A stretch of DNA of 64,000 nt from Chryseobacterium oleae (lineage in GTDB: Bacteria > Bacteroidota > Bacteroidia > Flavobacteriales > Weeksellaceae), in NCBI RefSeq assembly GCF_900115055.1, contig NZ_FOVD01000003.1:124001-188000 (forward strand). The letters are read 5' to 3'. Within the stretch, counting starts at the first letter, position 1. Each line of letters opens with the position of its first letter. Shown here piece by piece: positions 53,355 through 61,619 of the stretch. The notes under the pieces were generated by a model. That model made no database searches. It was given only the letters and a program-made list of their open reading frames with translations, and was not told where the DNA came from. The position numbers and the translations under genes were made by a program.

Positions 53355-54380
53355 TTACTTGATCAGAAACCTAAACTTATTGATGTTCTTAAGTGCAATT
53401 CCGGTTCCGCGTACAACCGCTCTTAACGGATCTTCAGCTACACAAACCGGTAAGCCTGTTTTCAGGTGAATTCTGTCTGCCAGACCATTCAACAAAGCTC
53501 CTCCTCCAGCAAGGAAGATACCTGTTTTATAAATATCTGATGCCAATTCCGGCGGCGTAATAGCAAGCGTTTCCATGATCGCATCTTCAATTCTCATGAT
53601 GGATTTATCAATAGCCTTAAAGACTTCCTTGTAACTGACCATAATTTCTTTTGGTTTCCCAGTGATCAGGTCTCTACCCTGTACCGGAATATCTTCAAGA
53701 GGAAAATCAAGTTCTTCCAGCGCTGAACCTATTTCAATTTTTATTCTTTCTGCCGTTCTCTCCCCAATATCCAGATTATACTGAGATCTGATAAAGTAGG
53801 CAATATCATTAGTGAAAACATCGCCTGCGATCTTCAACGATCTGTCGCAGACAATTCCGCCCAGTGCAATGACAGCAATTTCAGTAGTTCCTCCTCCTAT
53901 ATCAACGATCATGTTTCCTTCCGGATTTTCAACATCAATACCGGCTCCGATAGCGGCTGCCATTGGTTCATAGATCAGTTTTACTTCTTTCGCATTGACT
54001 TTTAATGCTGAATCCTTCACCGCTCTTTTCTCTACTTCGGTAATTCCCGAAGGAATACAGATCACAATTCTAAGGGCCGGCTGCATAAACTTTCCTCCAA
54101 TATCCGGAATCTGCTTAATAAATTCCTTAATCATATGTTCGGATGCATGAAAATCTGCAATCACTCCGTCTTTTAAGGGACGAACCGTTTTAATATTTTC
54201 GTGGGTTTTCCCCTGCATAAGCTTCGCCTGTGCCCCTACCGCAATAGGTTTTCCCGTAGTGCGATCAATAGCAACAATAGAGGGTTCGTCTATGACAATC
54301 TTATTGTTGTATATGATCAGGGTATTAGCAGTTCCAAGATCAATCGCAATCTCCCGTGTAAACATATCAAACAATCCCAT
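53355..54380 (-). CDS. mreB: Rod shape-determining protein MreB
   Basis: 341 residues, bacterial actin that forms membrane-bound filaments and steers cell-wall growth. Nucleotide-binding motifs: AIDLGTANTLIIYNN (phosphate 1), VDIGGGTTEIAVIALGG (phosphate 2) and FLAGGGALLNGLADR (adenosine); N-terminal GLFDMFTREI could be the membrane-binding end. -7 element TACTTTTG at 54402-54409. No mreC, mreD, pbp2 or rodA follows, so this is a stand-alone copy; whether another mreB sits in an mreBCD cluster elsewhere cannot be seen. Confidence 0.96.
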   Translation of the reverse strand: MGLFDMFTREIAIDLGTANTLIIYNNKIVIDEPSIVAIDRTTGKPIAVGAQAKLMQGKTHENIKTVRPLKDGVIADFHASEHMIKEFIKQIPDIGGKFMQPALRIVICIPSGITEVEKRAVKDSALKVNAKEVKLIYEPMAAAIGAGIDVENPEGNMIVDIGGGTTEIAVIALGGIVCDRSLKIAGDVFTNDIAYFIRSQYNLDIGERTAERIKIEIGSALEELDFPLEDIPVQGRDLITGKPKEIMVSYKEVFKAIDKSIMRIEDAIMETLAITPPELASDIYKTGIFLAGGGALLNGLADRIHLKTGLPVCVAEDPLRAVVRGTGIALKNINKFRFLIK

Positions 54381-54636
54381 ATTCCATTATTTTATTGACC
54401 GCAAAAGTACGCTATTACTGAGGATATCGGTGGCCGCTGAAATTATAATTAGAGTTAAACTTAAGTTAAAGTGTCTGTAAAGAAAAAATGATGCGTTATC
54501 AGGGAGGCTATAATCATCTGCGGATTCTTTCCTGTAAACTTCACACAATCAGATACACTGCGCGTTATGTTTTTCACTTTTTACAGACAATACAATGAAC
54601 TAACCCAATAAATTACATCTGTCTGTTTTGTGAGAT

Positions 54637-54669
54637 CAATAAAAGACAGCCTTGTGAAAGGCTGTCTTT
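54637..54669 (-). terminator. Terminator of the small membrane protein gene
   Basis: AAAGACAGCC / GGCTGTCTTT stem, T-rich on the minus strand. The stretch 54410-54636 between this and mreB holds nothing I can identify. Confidence 0.88.
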
Positions 54670-54694
54670 AGTATCAATATTAATGGTTTTAATG

Positions 54695-54979
54695 CTAATA
54701 ATTTGTAAAAGTGATATATGCATAAATGGCAAGTAAGATCACAAGTAAAATTATTTTTATCTGCTTTTCTATCTTAAGGTATCGATATATTAAAAACATA
54801 TGCACAATTCCAGTTAAAAAATATCCGGTCATTATATATTTACCATAAGTCTTTACATAAATATCCGCTCCATTTCCTGATCCATGGGCAAAAAATATAT
54901 AAAATATAATTAAAAGATACAATAAAGGAGGAATGCTGATATTTAATATAACCAGTACTATTTGTTTAATATTTTTCAT
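54695..54979 (-). CDS. Small integral membrane protein
   Basis: 94 residues with three hydrophobic helices (about 8-30, 47-66, 73-92) and a basic loop. No family recognised. It follows, by 12 bp, a short open frame or remnant (54992-55156), and has a strong terminator, so it is probably expressed. The -7 element at 55114-55121 is the nearest promoter signal. Confidence 0.6.
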   Translation of the reverse strand: MKNIKQIVLVILNISIPPLLYLLIIFYIFFAHGSGNGADIYVKTYGKYIMTGYFLTGIVHMFLIYRYLKIEKQIKIILLVILLAIYAYITFTNY

Positions 54980-54991
54980 AATGCTTACTTT

Positions 54992-55156
54992 TTAATCTCT
55001 GAAAGTTACCGTAATACCGTAAGTATCTTTCATCATCTTTATAAAATTATCAATTACATCCTGTTTATTTTTTGCTTTTGTAAAAGACCTTGTAAATGCT
55101 GTTATGTCATTTGCAAATGTAGGGAGCCAGAACAAAAAAAATCCTGCAATGTTCAT
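54992..55156 (-). pseudogene. Possible short gene or remnant upstream of the small membrane protein
   Basis: A 54-codon open frame with coding-like 3' half (KNKQDVIDNFIKMMKDTYGI then TVTFRD). Its only ATG lies in the loop of the hemH terminator and the next codons read through that terminator's T run, so the annotated-looking start cannot be right. A -7 element (55114-55121) sits inside the frame; no ATG in frame follows it except a double ATG 14 codons before the stop. Probably the 3' remnant of a gene, or a gene with a non-AUG start. Confidence 0.3.
55114..55121 (-). promoter_or_regulatory. -7 element (TACATTTG) upstream of the small membrane protein
   Basis: Exact TAnnTTTG directly after the hemH terminator, driving 54979 and whatever lies before it. 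Confidence 0.5.
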
Positions 55157-55169
55157 CACAGGATTTAAA
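55136..55169 (-). terminator. Terminator of the MarR-photolyase-hemH operon
   Basis: On the minus strand AAATCCTG / CAGGATTT, then eight T. Confidence 0.85.
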
Positions 55170-55194
55170 ATTTTAAAAACAGGTATCAGCGTAT

Positions 55195-56223
55195 TTAAAC
55201 CAAATAAAACTCTTTCAGTTTCTCTTCACACAGTTCTTTTACCACTTCTATCCACCGGTCTTCATCATTCAGGCAGGGAATATAATGGAATTGCTCTCCT
55301 CCCGCATGCTGGAACTGCTCTTTTCCTTCTACTGAAATTTCTTCCAGGGTCTCAAGGCAGTCTGACACAAAAGCGGGACAGACGATCGCCAGGTTTTTCA
55401 CGCCTTTTGCAGGAATGGTTTCTAAAGTTTCATCTGTATATGGTTCCATCCATTTATCCTTCCCCAGCCTCGACTGGAAAGAAACGATTGTTTTTTCTCT
55501 GGGCAGGCCAAGTTTTTCAATCACTTTTTTAGTGGTATCAAAACATTGGTGGCGATAACAGAACTGATGGCTTGGATTGGTTTCTCTTGAGCAACAGTCA
55601 TTGAGATTACAGGTTTTGGTAGGATCTGTTTTAAAAATATGTCTTTCCGGAACGCCGTGATAGGAAAACTGCAACGCATCGAAATTTTCAGGAAGCTTTT
55701 CCTTAATACTTTCTGCCAGACAATTGATGTAGATGTCCCTGTTGTAAAACGGCTGGATATAATTGATTTTTATACCCGGAAATTTCTTTTTTCTTACTTC
55801 TTCGGCTTTTTCTATGACAGATTCCGTGGTACTCATCGCGTATTGCGGATACAGTGGGAAAAGTACAATTTCAGAAACGCCTTGATCCACCAGTTTCTGA
55901 ATTCCGGTTTCAATGCTGGGCTGCGCATATCTCATCCCTATTTCCACAGGAACATCAACGATTTTCTGAAGTTTCTCCTGCACTTTTTCAGTGATTACAA
56001 TGAGTGGAGAACCTTTGTCCGTCCAAACCGTTTTATACGCTTCTGCAGATTTTGCAGGCCTTGTATTTAAAATAATACCCTGAACAAGCAGAGCACGGAA
56101 AATCCACCGATAGTCTATGACTCTTTCATCCATCAGGAATTCATCGAGATATTCCCTTACATCTTTTACCGCTGTGGATCTTGGTGACCCAAGATTTACC
56201 AATAAAATTCCTTTTTTAGCCAA
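55195..56223 (-). CDS. hemH: Ferrochelatase HemH
   Basis: 342 residues, inserts Fe2+ into protoporphyrin IX, last step of heme b synthesis. N-terminal KKGILLVNLGSPRSTAVKDV, catalytic His in LQFSYHGVPERH, Glu in MEPYTDETL. An insert with five cysteines (KTCNLNDCC, then HQFCYRHQCFDTT) directly after the catalytic His suggests a metal or [2Fe-2S] site, as some bacterial ferrochelatases have. Third gene of an operon with a MarR regulator and a photolyase, 47 bp after the latter. Confidence 0.96.
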   Translation of the reverse strand: MAKKGILLVNLGSPRSTAVKDVREYLDEFLMDERVIDYRWIFRALLVQGIILNTRPAKSAEAYKTVWTDKGSPLIVITEKVQEKLQKIVDVPVEIGMRYAQPSIETGIQKLVDQGVSEIVLFPLYPQYAMSTTESVIEKAEEVRKKKFPGIKINYIQPFYNRDIYINCLAESIKEKLPENFDALQFSYHGVPERHIFKTDPTKTCNLNDCCSRETNPSHQFCYRHQCFDTTKKVIEKLGLPREKTIVSFQSRLGKDKWMEPYTDETLETIPAKGVKNLAIVCPAFVSDCLETLEEISVEGKEQFQHAGGEQFHYIPCLNDEDRWIEVVKELCEEKLKEFYLV

Positions 56224-56270
56224 TGTTCTTTATTTTAGTTACACTTTTTTTCTAATCGTTGGTCAAAGAC

Positions 56271-57551
56271 CTAATTCAATGCTTTTTTATACGTTTCCAA
56301 TGCTCTTTCTCTGGCGAATTTGTGTTCGACCATTGGTTTTTGATCATAAGATTCAGGAAGCCATTTTTTGATATATTTCAAATCTTTGTCAAATTTTTTG
56401 GTTTGTTCCTCGGGATTGAATATTCTAAAATAAGGCGCTGCATCACAACCACAGCCTGCCGCCCACTGCCAGTTTCCATTGTTCGCAGAAAGATCGTAGT
56501 CGAGCAGTTTTGTGGCAAAGTAAGCTTCTCCCCACCTCCAGTCGATCAGAAGGTGCTTGGTCAGGAAACTAGCTGTAATCATTCTTACCCTGTTGTGCAT
56601 AAATCCGGTTTCGTTAAGTTCCCGCATTCCTGCATCTACAATGGGATATCCTGTTTTACCTTCGCACCAGGATTTGAATTCCTCTTCATTATTTCTCCAG
56701 GGAATGTCTTCGTATTTTTTCTTGAAACAATGGTTCACAACGTGAGGAAAATGAAACAGGATCTGCATGAAAAATTCTCTCCAGATCAGCTCATTAAGCC
56801 AGGTTTCGTTATTTTCAAGAGCAAATCTGACACATGTTCGTACTGAAATGGTCCCGAAACGCAGGGCAATTCCAAGGTGTGTGGTATGATCCATAGCCGG
56901 AAAATCCCTGTATTGGTGATAAGAGGCTACAATTTTCTTCTCTATTGTGGGTTTTGCGAATTCTATTTCTGTCTTTTTAAAACCGATATCTTGAAGGGTG
57001 AGAATATCATTATGCCCTTTTAATAGAGCGAATTGACTAAAATCTGTACTATAAACTTCAATCTCTCCTAAGCTTTCTTTCCATTTTTTTGAATACGGCG
57101 TAAAGACTGTATAAGGAGACTGATCATTTTTAAGAATATCTTGTTTTTCGAATATCACCTGATCTTTGAAATTTGAAAATCTGATCCCGTTTTTTCTAAG
57201 AAATCCAGCTACCTCATCATCTCTTTTTATGGCTTGCGGCTCATAATCCCTGTTGCAGAAGACAGTATCAATCTCAAATTCATTCATCAGATTTTTGAAA
57301 ATATCCAATGGATTCCCATGATAAGTCTTCAATGCGCTGCTATGACTTTTTAGTTCCTGATTGATTCCATCTAAAGCCTTGTGGATATAATCTACCCTTT
57401 TCTCTGCCTTGTCTTCAAGGTGATTCAGTATGTCGGTATCGAATATAAAAACAGGAACGACTTTTAATCCGGAATTAAGGGCATGATGCAGTCCCACATT
57501 GTCTTCCAGTCTCAGATCTCTTCTGAACCAGAAAATATTAATTTTGCTCAT
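56271..57551 (-). CDS. phr: Deoxyribodipyrimidine photolyase (cryptochrome/photolyase family)
   Basis: 426 residues. Light-driven repair of cyclobutane pyrimidine dimers. N-terminal antenna domain with INIFWFRRDLRLEDNVGLHH; FAD domain with LNELIWREFFMQIL, GKTGYPIVDAGMRELNETG, MHNRVRMITASFLTKHLLID and NNGNWQWAAGCGCDAAPYFR, the class I CPD photolyase signature. Length is slightly short of the usual 450-470, by a compact linker. Second gene after the MarR regulator. Confidence 0.95.
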   Translation of the reverse strand: MSKINIFWFRRDLRLEDNVGLHHALNSGLKVVPVFIFDTDILNHLEDKAEKRVDYIHKALDGINQELKSHSSALKTYHGNPLDIFKNLMNEFEIDTVFCNRDYEPQAIKRDDEVAGFLRKNGIRFSNFKDQVIFEKQDILKNDQSPYTVFTPYSKKWKESLGEIEVYSTDFSQFALLKGHNDILTLQDIGFKKTEIEFAKPTIEKKIVASYHQYRDFPAMDHTTHLGIALRFGTISVRTCVRFALENNETWLNELIWREFFMQILFHFPHVVNHCFKKKYEDIPWRNNEEEFKSWCEGKTGYPIVDAGMRELNETGFMHNRVRMITASFLTKHLLIDWRWGEAYFATKLLDYDLSANNGNWQWAAGCGCDAAPYFRIFNPEEQTKKFDKDLKYIKKWLPESYDQKPMVEHKFARERALETYKKALN

Positions 57552-57575
57552 CTTCTCAATTTTTGAAAACTATAA

Positions 57576-58241
57576 TCAGTTTTTCTCAAATGAATATTCA
57601 TCAAATACGGTCCTGATCAGGTCTTTAGTGTCGATATTCCTGCAGAAAATAGGATAATGAAAACGGTCCAGCTTATTAAGAATTCTGATAAGCTCCATTT
57701 TATCCTGATAACTCAGGTTTCCAGCAACAATATCCGTAGCGTTCCGGATTTTATCCATTTGGCGATCCAGCGCATCAAGACCGGTTTGGGTAATACTAAT
57801 CACTTTATTTCTTTTATCAATATCTGAATCTACCTGCTCGATCCAGCCCTGCTTCAGTAATCTTGCGATAATCAGCATTCCTACGGGTTTATCCTGAATA
57901 TTCTTTTTAATCAGCTCCATTTTGGTCATTTTCCCGAAAGCTTTTAGATTGATCAGGTAAATAAAATCTTCCTGTGTCGCGAACTGAGATTCTGAAATAG
58001 CAGATTTGGAATAGGTTTTTGCGTACCTGTTGAGGTGAACCAGCAACGTACTGATTGCACTTTCCGGCGTTCTTCCGTTTTCCTTTCCTTCCCAATAGGG
58101 TTCATTGATTTCAGAAGGAATATTTTTTGAAGATATCCAAGCCTTAAATCCCTCAATATCTGAAGGGTAAGATCCTGAAACATTTTCCGTTTCAAATTCC
58201 TCAAGTAAAGTGAGTACGTCTTTGATGATGGGATAGTTCAT
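57576..58241 (-). CDS. MarR-type winged-helix regulator
   Basis: 221 residues. A ~75-residue N-terminal extension is followed by a winged helix of MarR type: QEDFIYLINLKAFGKMTKME, the recognition region IIARLLKQGWIEQVDSDIDK and RNKVISITQTGLDALD. First gene of an operon with photolyase and ferrochelatase (gaps of 24 and 47 bp). -7 element TATATTTG at 58262-58269. It may sense a porphyrin, light-generated oxidant or other ligand and control photoprotection; that is inference from context. Confidence 0.88.
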   Translation of the reverse strand: MNYPIIKDVLTLLEEFETENVSGSYPSDIEGFKAWISSKNIPSEINEPYWEGKENGRTPESAISTLLVHLNRYAKTYSKSAISESQFATQEDFIYLINLKAFGKMTKMELIKKNIQDKPVGMLIIARLLKQGWIEQVDSDIDKRNKVISITQTGLDALDRQMDKIRNATDIVAGNLSYQDKMELIRILNKLDRFHYPIFCRNIDTKDLIRTVFDEYSFEKN

Positions 58242-58351
58242 TTTTGCACTTAAATTGAATGCAAATATACTAATTATTGAAAAAATTAATTGATAAATAA
58301 ACTATATAAAAATTTAAAATCTCTGTTGGTTGCCTGATCATTCGTCATCAC

Positions 58352-58390
58352 AAAATATAAAACCCTCTAATTTTTATAATTAAAGGGTTT
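58352..58390 (-). terminator. Terminator after the GNAT acetyltransferase gene
   Basis: AAACCCT / AGGGTTT stem with AT-rich loop, T-rich tail on the minus strand; 80 bp past the stop. Confidence 0.6.
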
Positions 58391-58469
58391 CTTTTTACTT
58401 TTTTTGGATAAAATATCTTTAGAATGTAGTTAAAGATCAGTTCATTAGTCATTACATATTGTGTCTAAA

Positions 58470-59024
58470 TTAAGGTTTGCTATCGGTATGATTTGCAGCC
58501 CTCCATTCATCCTTATTGATCTGATACACCAGATTCGTTACCGGCGGTTCGCCATTAAAAGAGCGGGTATCTTCTCCTACCCTTCTGGCCCCGAGTTTTT
58601 CGGCTGCCCGGCAAGACCTGAGATTAGACTCGCCAATATGCAATACCACATGATCAACCTTTGTGAAGGCATAATCAAACATCAGTGATTTCACAGCTTT
58701 ATTGAAACCATTCCCCCAATAATCCTTTCCCAGAAAAGTATATCCTATCGCTACATGATTCTCGAGATTATTATAATCATAAAATCGTGTCGTCCCGATA
58801 ACCTTGTTCGCAGATGCATCCATTATCGCCAGCGCTGTCTTACTGGCTAAAGCCTGATCAAAGAAGTGATCAAAAGAAGATCTTTCATGGCGGTCCTTAT
58901 TGGGATGCAATTCCCAAACCTCAGGGTTGGCTGCCTGTTGAAAAAGTTCTTCTCTATGCTCTGGCAACAGAGGGATCAAAATAATCTGATCTGAAAATAA
59001 GTGAGGCTGAAAATCGAAAGTCAT
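58470..59024 (-). CDS. GNAT family N-acetyltransferase
   Basis: 184 residues, RimJ/RimL-like. Acetyl-CoA site in VAIGYTFLGKDYWGNGFNKA, KSLMFDYAF and the closing HIGESNLRSCRAAEKLGARR. Typically acetylates N-terminal amines of proteins or small molecules; target unknown. Single gene. Confidence 0.92.
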   Translation of the reverse strand: MTFDFQPHLFSDQIILIPLLPEHREELFQQAANPEVWELHPNKDRHERSSFDHFFDQALASKTALAIMDASANKVIGTTRFYDYNNLENHVAIGYTFLGKDYWGNGFNKAVKSLMFDYAFTKVDHVVLHIGESNLRSCRAAEKLGARRVGEDTRSFNGEPPVTNLVYQINKDEWRAANHTDSKP

Positions 59025-59124
59025 AAGTATTTTAAAATATTGACCGCGAATTTCTATATTTTTCTGGTTCTTTTACAAAAAGCTATATTAAATTTTAGAT
59101 AACTTTCATTCCGTCATCACTTCC

Positions 59125-59913
59125 TTAATGCAACCATAAAGTTCCGATGGAATAGGTTCTGGCCTGCCCGCTGATGATTACTCTTTCTCCTTTGTTTTCA
59201 CAGAAGAGCTTCCCTAACCGTTCAGAGACCTGCATTGCATAAAGATCATTCTTATCAAGCCTGTCTGCCCAATAAGGAATTAATGAACAGTGAGCAGAGC
59301 CCGTAACAGGATCTTCTAAAATGGAAGCTTGTGGAGTGAAAAATCTCGAAACAAAATCACAATGATCTCCCGGTGATGTTACTATTACTCCACCGGGATC
59401 AAGATTTAGCTGATCAAATAATACCCTGTTTATTTTTATTTCTCTTACTTCAGCTTCAGTCTCATACACCAGGACAAAATCTCTGGATTTTAAAACTTCT
59501 TTAGGCTGAATATTCAATGAATCCTGAATGTTTTTTGGCAAAACATCAGATACCGGCATCCTTGAAGGGAAATCCATCCGATACAGCTGATCGTCAACGG
59601 TTACCTTCAGATCCCCGCTTAAGGTTTCAAAAATAATTTCATTACCGGGATAGTTTAAGATCGCTTTTAGAGAATGCGCGGTAGCAAGGGTAGCGTGCCC
59701 GCATAAATCCATTTCTATTTCAGGGGTGAACCATCTCAAATGTATTTTCTCACCGTTATCTACGAAGAAAGCTGTTTCTGCCACTGCATTCTCTTTTGCT
59801 ATCTTTAACAAAATGTCGTCATCAAGCCATGCATCCAATGGTACTACACAAGCAGGATTCCCTCCAAATATGCGATCTGTAAAGGCATCAATCTGGTAGA
59901 TATTATATTTCAT
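59125..59913 (-). CDS. PhzF family isomerase-like protein
   Basis: 262 residues from the ATG at 59913 (MKYNIYQIDAFTDRIFGGNP). Diaminopimelate-epimerase fold with the catalytic Glu in ENAVAETAFFV, LCGHATLATAH and EDPVTGSAHCSLIPYW. No phenazine genes are nearby, so it is one of the many PhzF homologues of unknown substrate. The longer frame to 59934 is excluded because a -7 element TAAATTTG covers 59932-59939. Confidence 0.92.
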   Translation of the reverse strand: MKYNIYQIDAFTDRIFGGNPACVVPLDAWLDDDILLKIAKENAVAETAFFVDNGEKIHLRWFTPEIEMDLCGHATLATAHSLKAILNYPGNEIIFETLSGDLKVTVDDQLYRMDFPSRMPVSDVLPKNIQDSLNIQPKEVLKSRDFVLVYETEAEVREIKINRVLFDQLNLDPGGVIVTSPGDHCDFVSRFFTPQASILEDPVTGSAHCSLIPYWADRLDKNDLYAMQVSERLGKLFCENKGERVIISGQARTYSIGTLWLH

Positions 59914-59931
59914 TGTTTTTTCTTTAAGCGG

Positions 59932-59939
59932 CAAATTTA
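59932..59939 (-). promoter_or_regulatory. -7 element (TAAATTTG) of the PhzF-like gene
   Basis: Exact TAnnTTTG, 18 bp before the ATG at 59913; decides the start. Confidence 0.6.
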
Positions 59940-60061
59940 CAAAAAGTAAAAGATTGAGGTATTTGACAAGGCTTATATTAGCTGATAATCTATAATATGC
60001 TCCTACTAAAGATTTAGATGTTATAGAAATAAATTTTCCGGCAAAATAAATCTACTCCTAT

Positions 60062-61417
60062 TTATATCTTCTTACAATTGATAGACTGCTTACCCTGCGT
60101 CAGTTTTATGCCTGTCACTTTTCCTTTTTCGTTGAGTAAAAACCGGAGTTCTGCCCCATTGTCAAAAGAATAAAACGTATTTTCCCCTGTTCTTTTCAGT
60201 AATGCTTTTCTGCCTTCTTTATTCTTTTTCTCATCGTCATGCATGGCAATAAACAGGTGATTTTTTCCTGCCGGAGTTACTTGAAATGTTCCCACGGTAA
60301 TAAGTCCTGCCAATTTTGCCTTATAGATCCCATGATAGATTTCTGTGGGGGGAGCTGTTTCACTATGATAGGTTGTAAAGTCAGGATAGGTATATTTTTT
60401 TTGATAGTACTTTGAAATAACGCCTATTACAATATCGTTCAGCTTTACATTCGTTCCGTTTGCCAGGACGGCAATACTGAAATTGTCTTCGGGTAGATAT
60501 GCTACGCCAGAATGAAATTCATCAATCCGGCCGGTATGTCCGTATCCTGTTTTATTATAAATTGGTGTTTTAAATAATCCGGATCCTATAAAGCTTTGAG
60601 GATTGGTCTTTGTCATTTGTTCCAGCGAATTTTTAGACAGCAGATTCCCTTTAAAAAGTTCATGCATTAATTTTGACAGATCTTCGGTCGTAGAAACAAT
60701 ATCACCGGTAGCAAAAGTGAAACTCGGATGGGTATCCGGTTCTTTTGACCAGTTTTCACCATCAAACTTATAAGATTGTGTTCGTTTACTGTATTGTGTC
60801 TGGTCTTTTTCGCAATAGGTATTGTGCATACCTATCTTGTTCAGTATCCTCATTTTCACATTTTCTTCATAGGATTTGCCCGTAATATCTTCTATGATGT
60901 ATCCCAGCAGCAGGTAATTTGAATTGCTGTAAGAACTTTCCTTTCCCGGCTTAAAATCAGGTTTCCCTTGTTGTACGAGCTTGAACATATCCTCTCTTGT
61001 ATAATTCTTACTTTTCTGGTCATAGTAATCTTCCCATTCCAGATAATTGTAAATACCGCTGGTATGGTTCAGCATATTTCCGATCGTAATCATTTCTGCA
61101 TTTTTAATGGCCGGGAAATACTGGCTGAGCTTAGAGTCCAGTGATAATTTGCCTTCTTCGATAAGCTGGAATGTAACAATTGCCGTAAAAACTTTGGTGA
61201 TAGAGCCAATCCTGTATGCATCCACTCCTTGAGTAAACTTATTGAACTCGCCTTTGTAAATGGTTTCTCCATTTTTTTGAAGTAAAACACTGCCGGAAAA
61301 AGCATTGTTTCTTTGGAAATTAGTCAGTACACTATCAATTGATTTTTTTACATCAGGATTTTGGGCCGATAGTACCGCAAAAACAGGTAGGATAAAAAGT
61401 AAGCAGATCTTTCTCAT
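60062..61417 (-). CDS. Secreted serine hydrolase, class C beta-lactamase/PBP type
   Basis: 451 residues. Signal peptide (RKICLLFILPVFAVLSAQ). Active-site motifs SxxK in IGSITKVFTAI, YxN in SSYSNSNYLLLGYI and HxG in GYGHTGRIDEF. A C-terminal ~100-residue beta domain (HLFIAMHDD…GITGIKLTQGKQ-like) follows, as in many peptidase S12-type esterases and D-aminopeptidases. I chose the ATG at 61417 because it opens the signal peptide; a frame 54 codons longer has no homology. Divergent from the sensor kinase gene. Confidence 0.9.
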   Translation of the reverse strand: MRKICLLFILPVFAVLSAQNPDVKKSIDSVLTNFQRNNAFSGSVLLQKNGETIYKGEFNKFTQGVDAYRIGSITKVFTAIVTFQLIEEGKLSLDSKLSQYFPAIKNAEMITIGNMLNHTSGIYNYLEWEDYYDQKSKNYTREDMFKLVQQGKPDFKPGKESSYSNSNYLLLGYIIEDITGKSYEENVKMRILNKIGMHNTYCEKDQTQYSKRTQSYKFDGENWSKEPDTHPSFTFATGDIVSTTEDLSKLMHELFKGNLLSKNSLEQMTKTNPQSFIGSGLFKTPIYNKTGYGHTGRIDEFHSGVAYLPEDNFSIAVLANGTNVKLNDIVIGVISKYYQKKYTYPDFTTYHSETAPPTEIYHGIYKAKLAGLITVGTFQVTPAGKNHLFIAMHDDEKKNKEGRKALLKRTGENTFYSFDNGAELRFLLNEKGKVTGIKLTQGKQSINCKKI

Positions 61418-61619
61418 TGTTAAATAGTATTTTTTAGTCAGTGCAAATAACAAAAGGTTTATAAGGAATTTTTGACTTTTTTGACCAACAGCACTCAATC
61501 CCGGATATACAATCTGTATCCATTTCAGGTATTGTTTGTCCGGAAATAAAGCATGTTCGTGTAAAATAGCATGCGCCACTAAAGAAAATATTTAACTTTA
61601 CCCTTTTATTACAAAACAT

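Noticed and set aside
61418..61579. Extra 54 residues on the serine hydrolase
   Set aside because: They come before a standard signal peptide and have no family resemblance.
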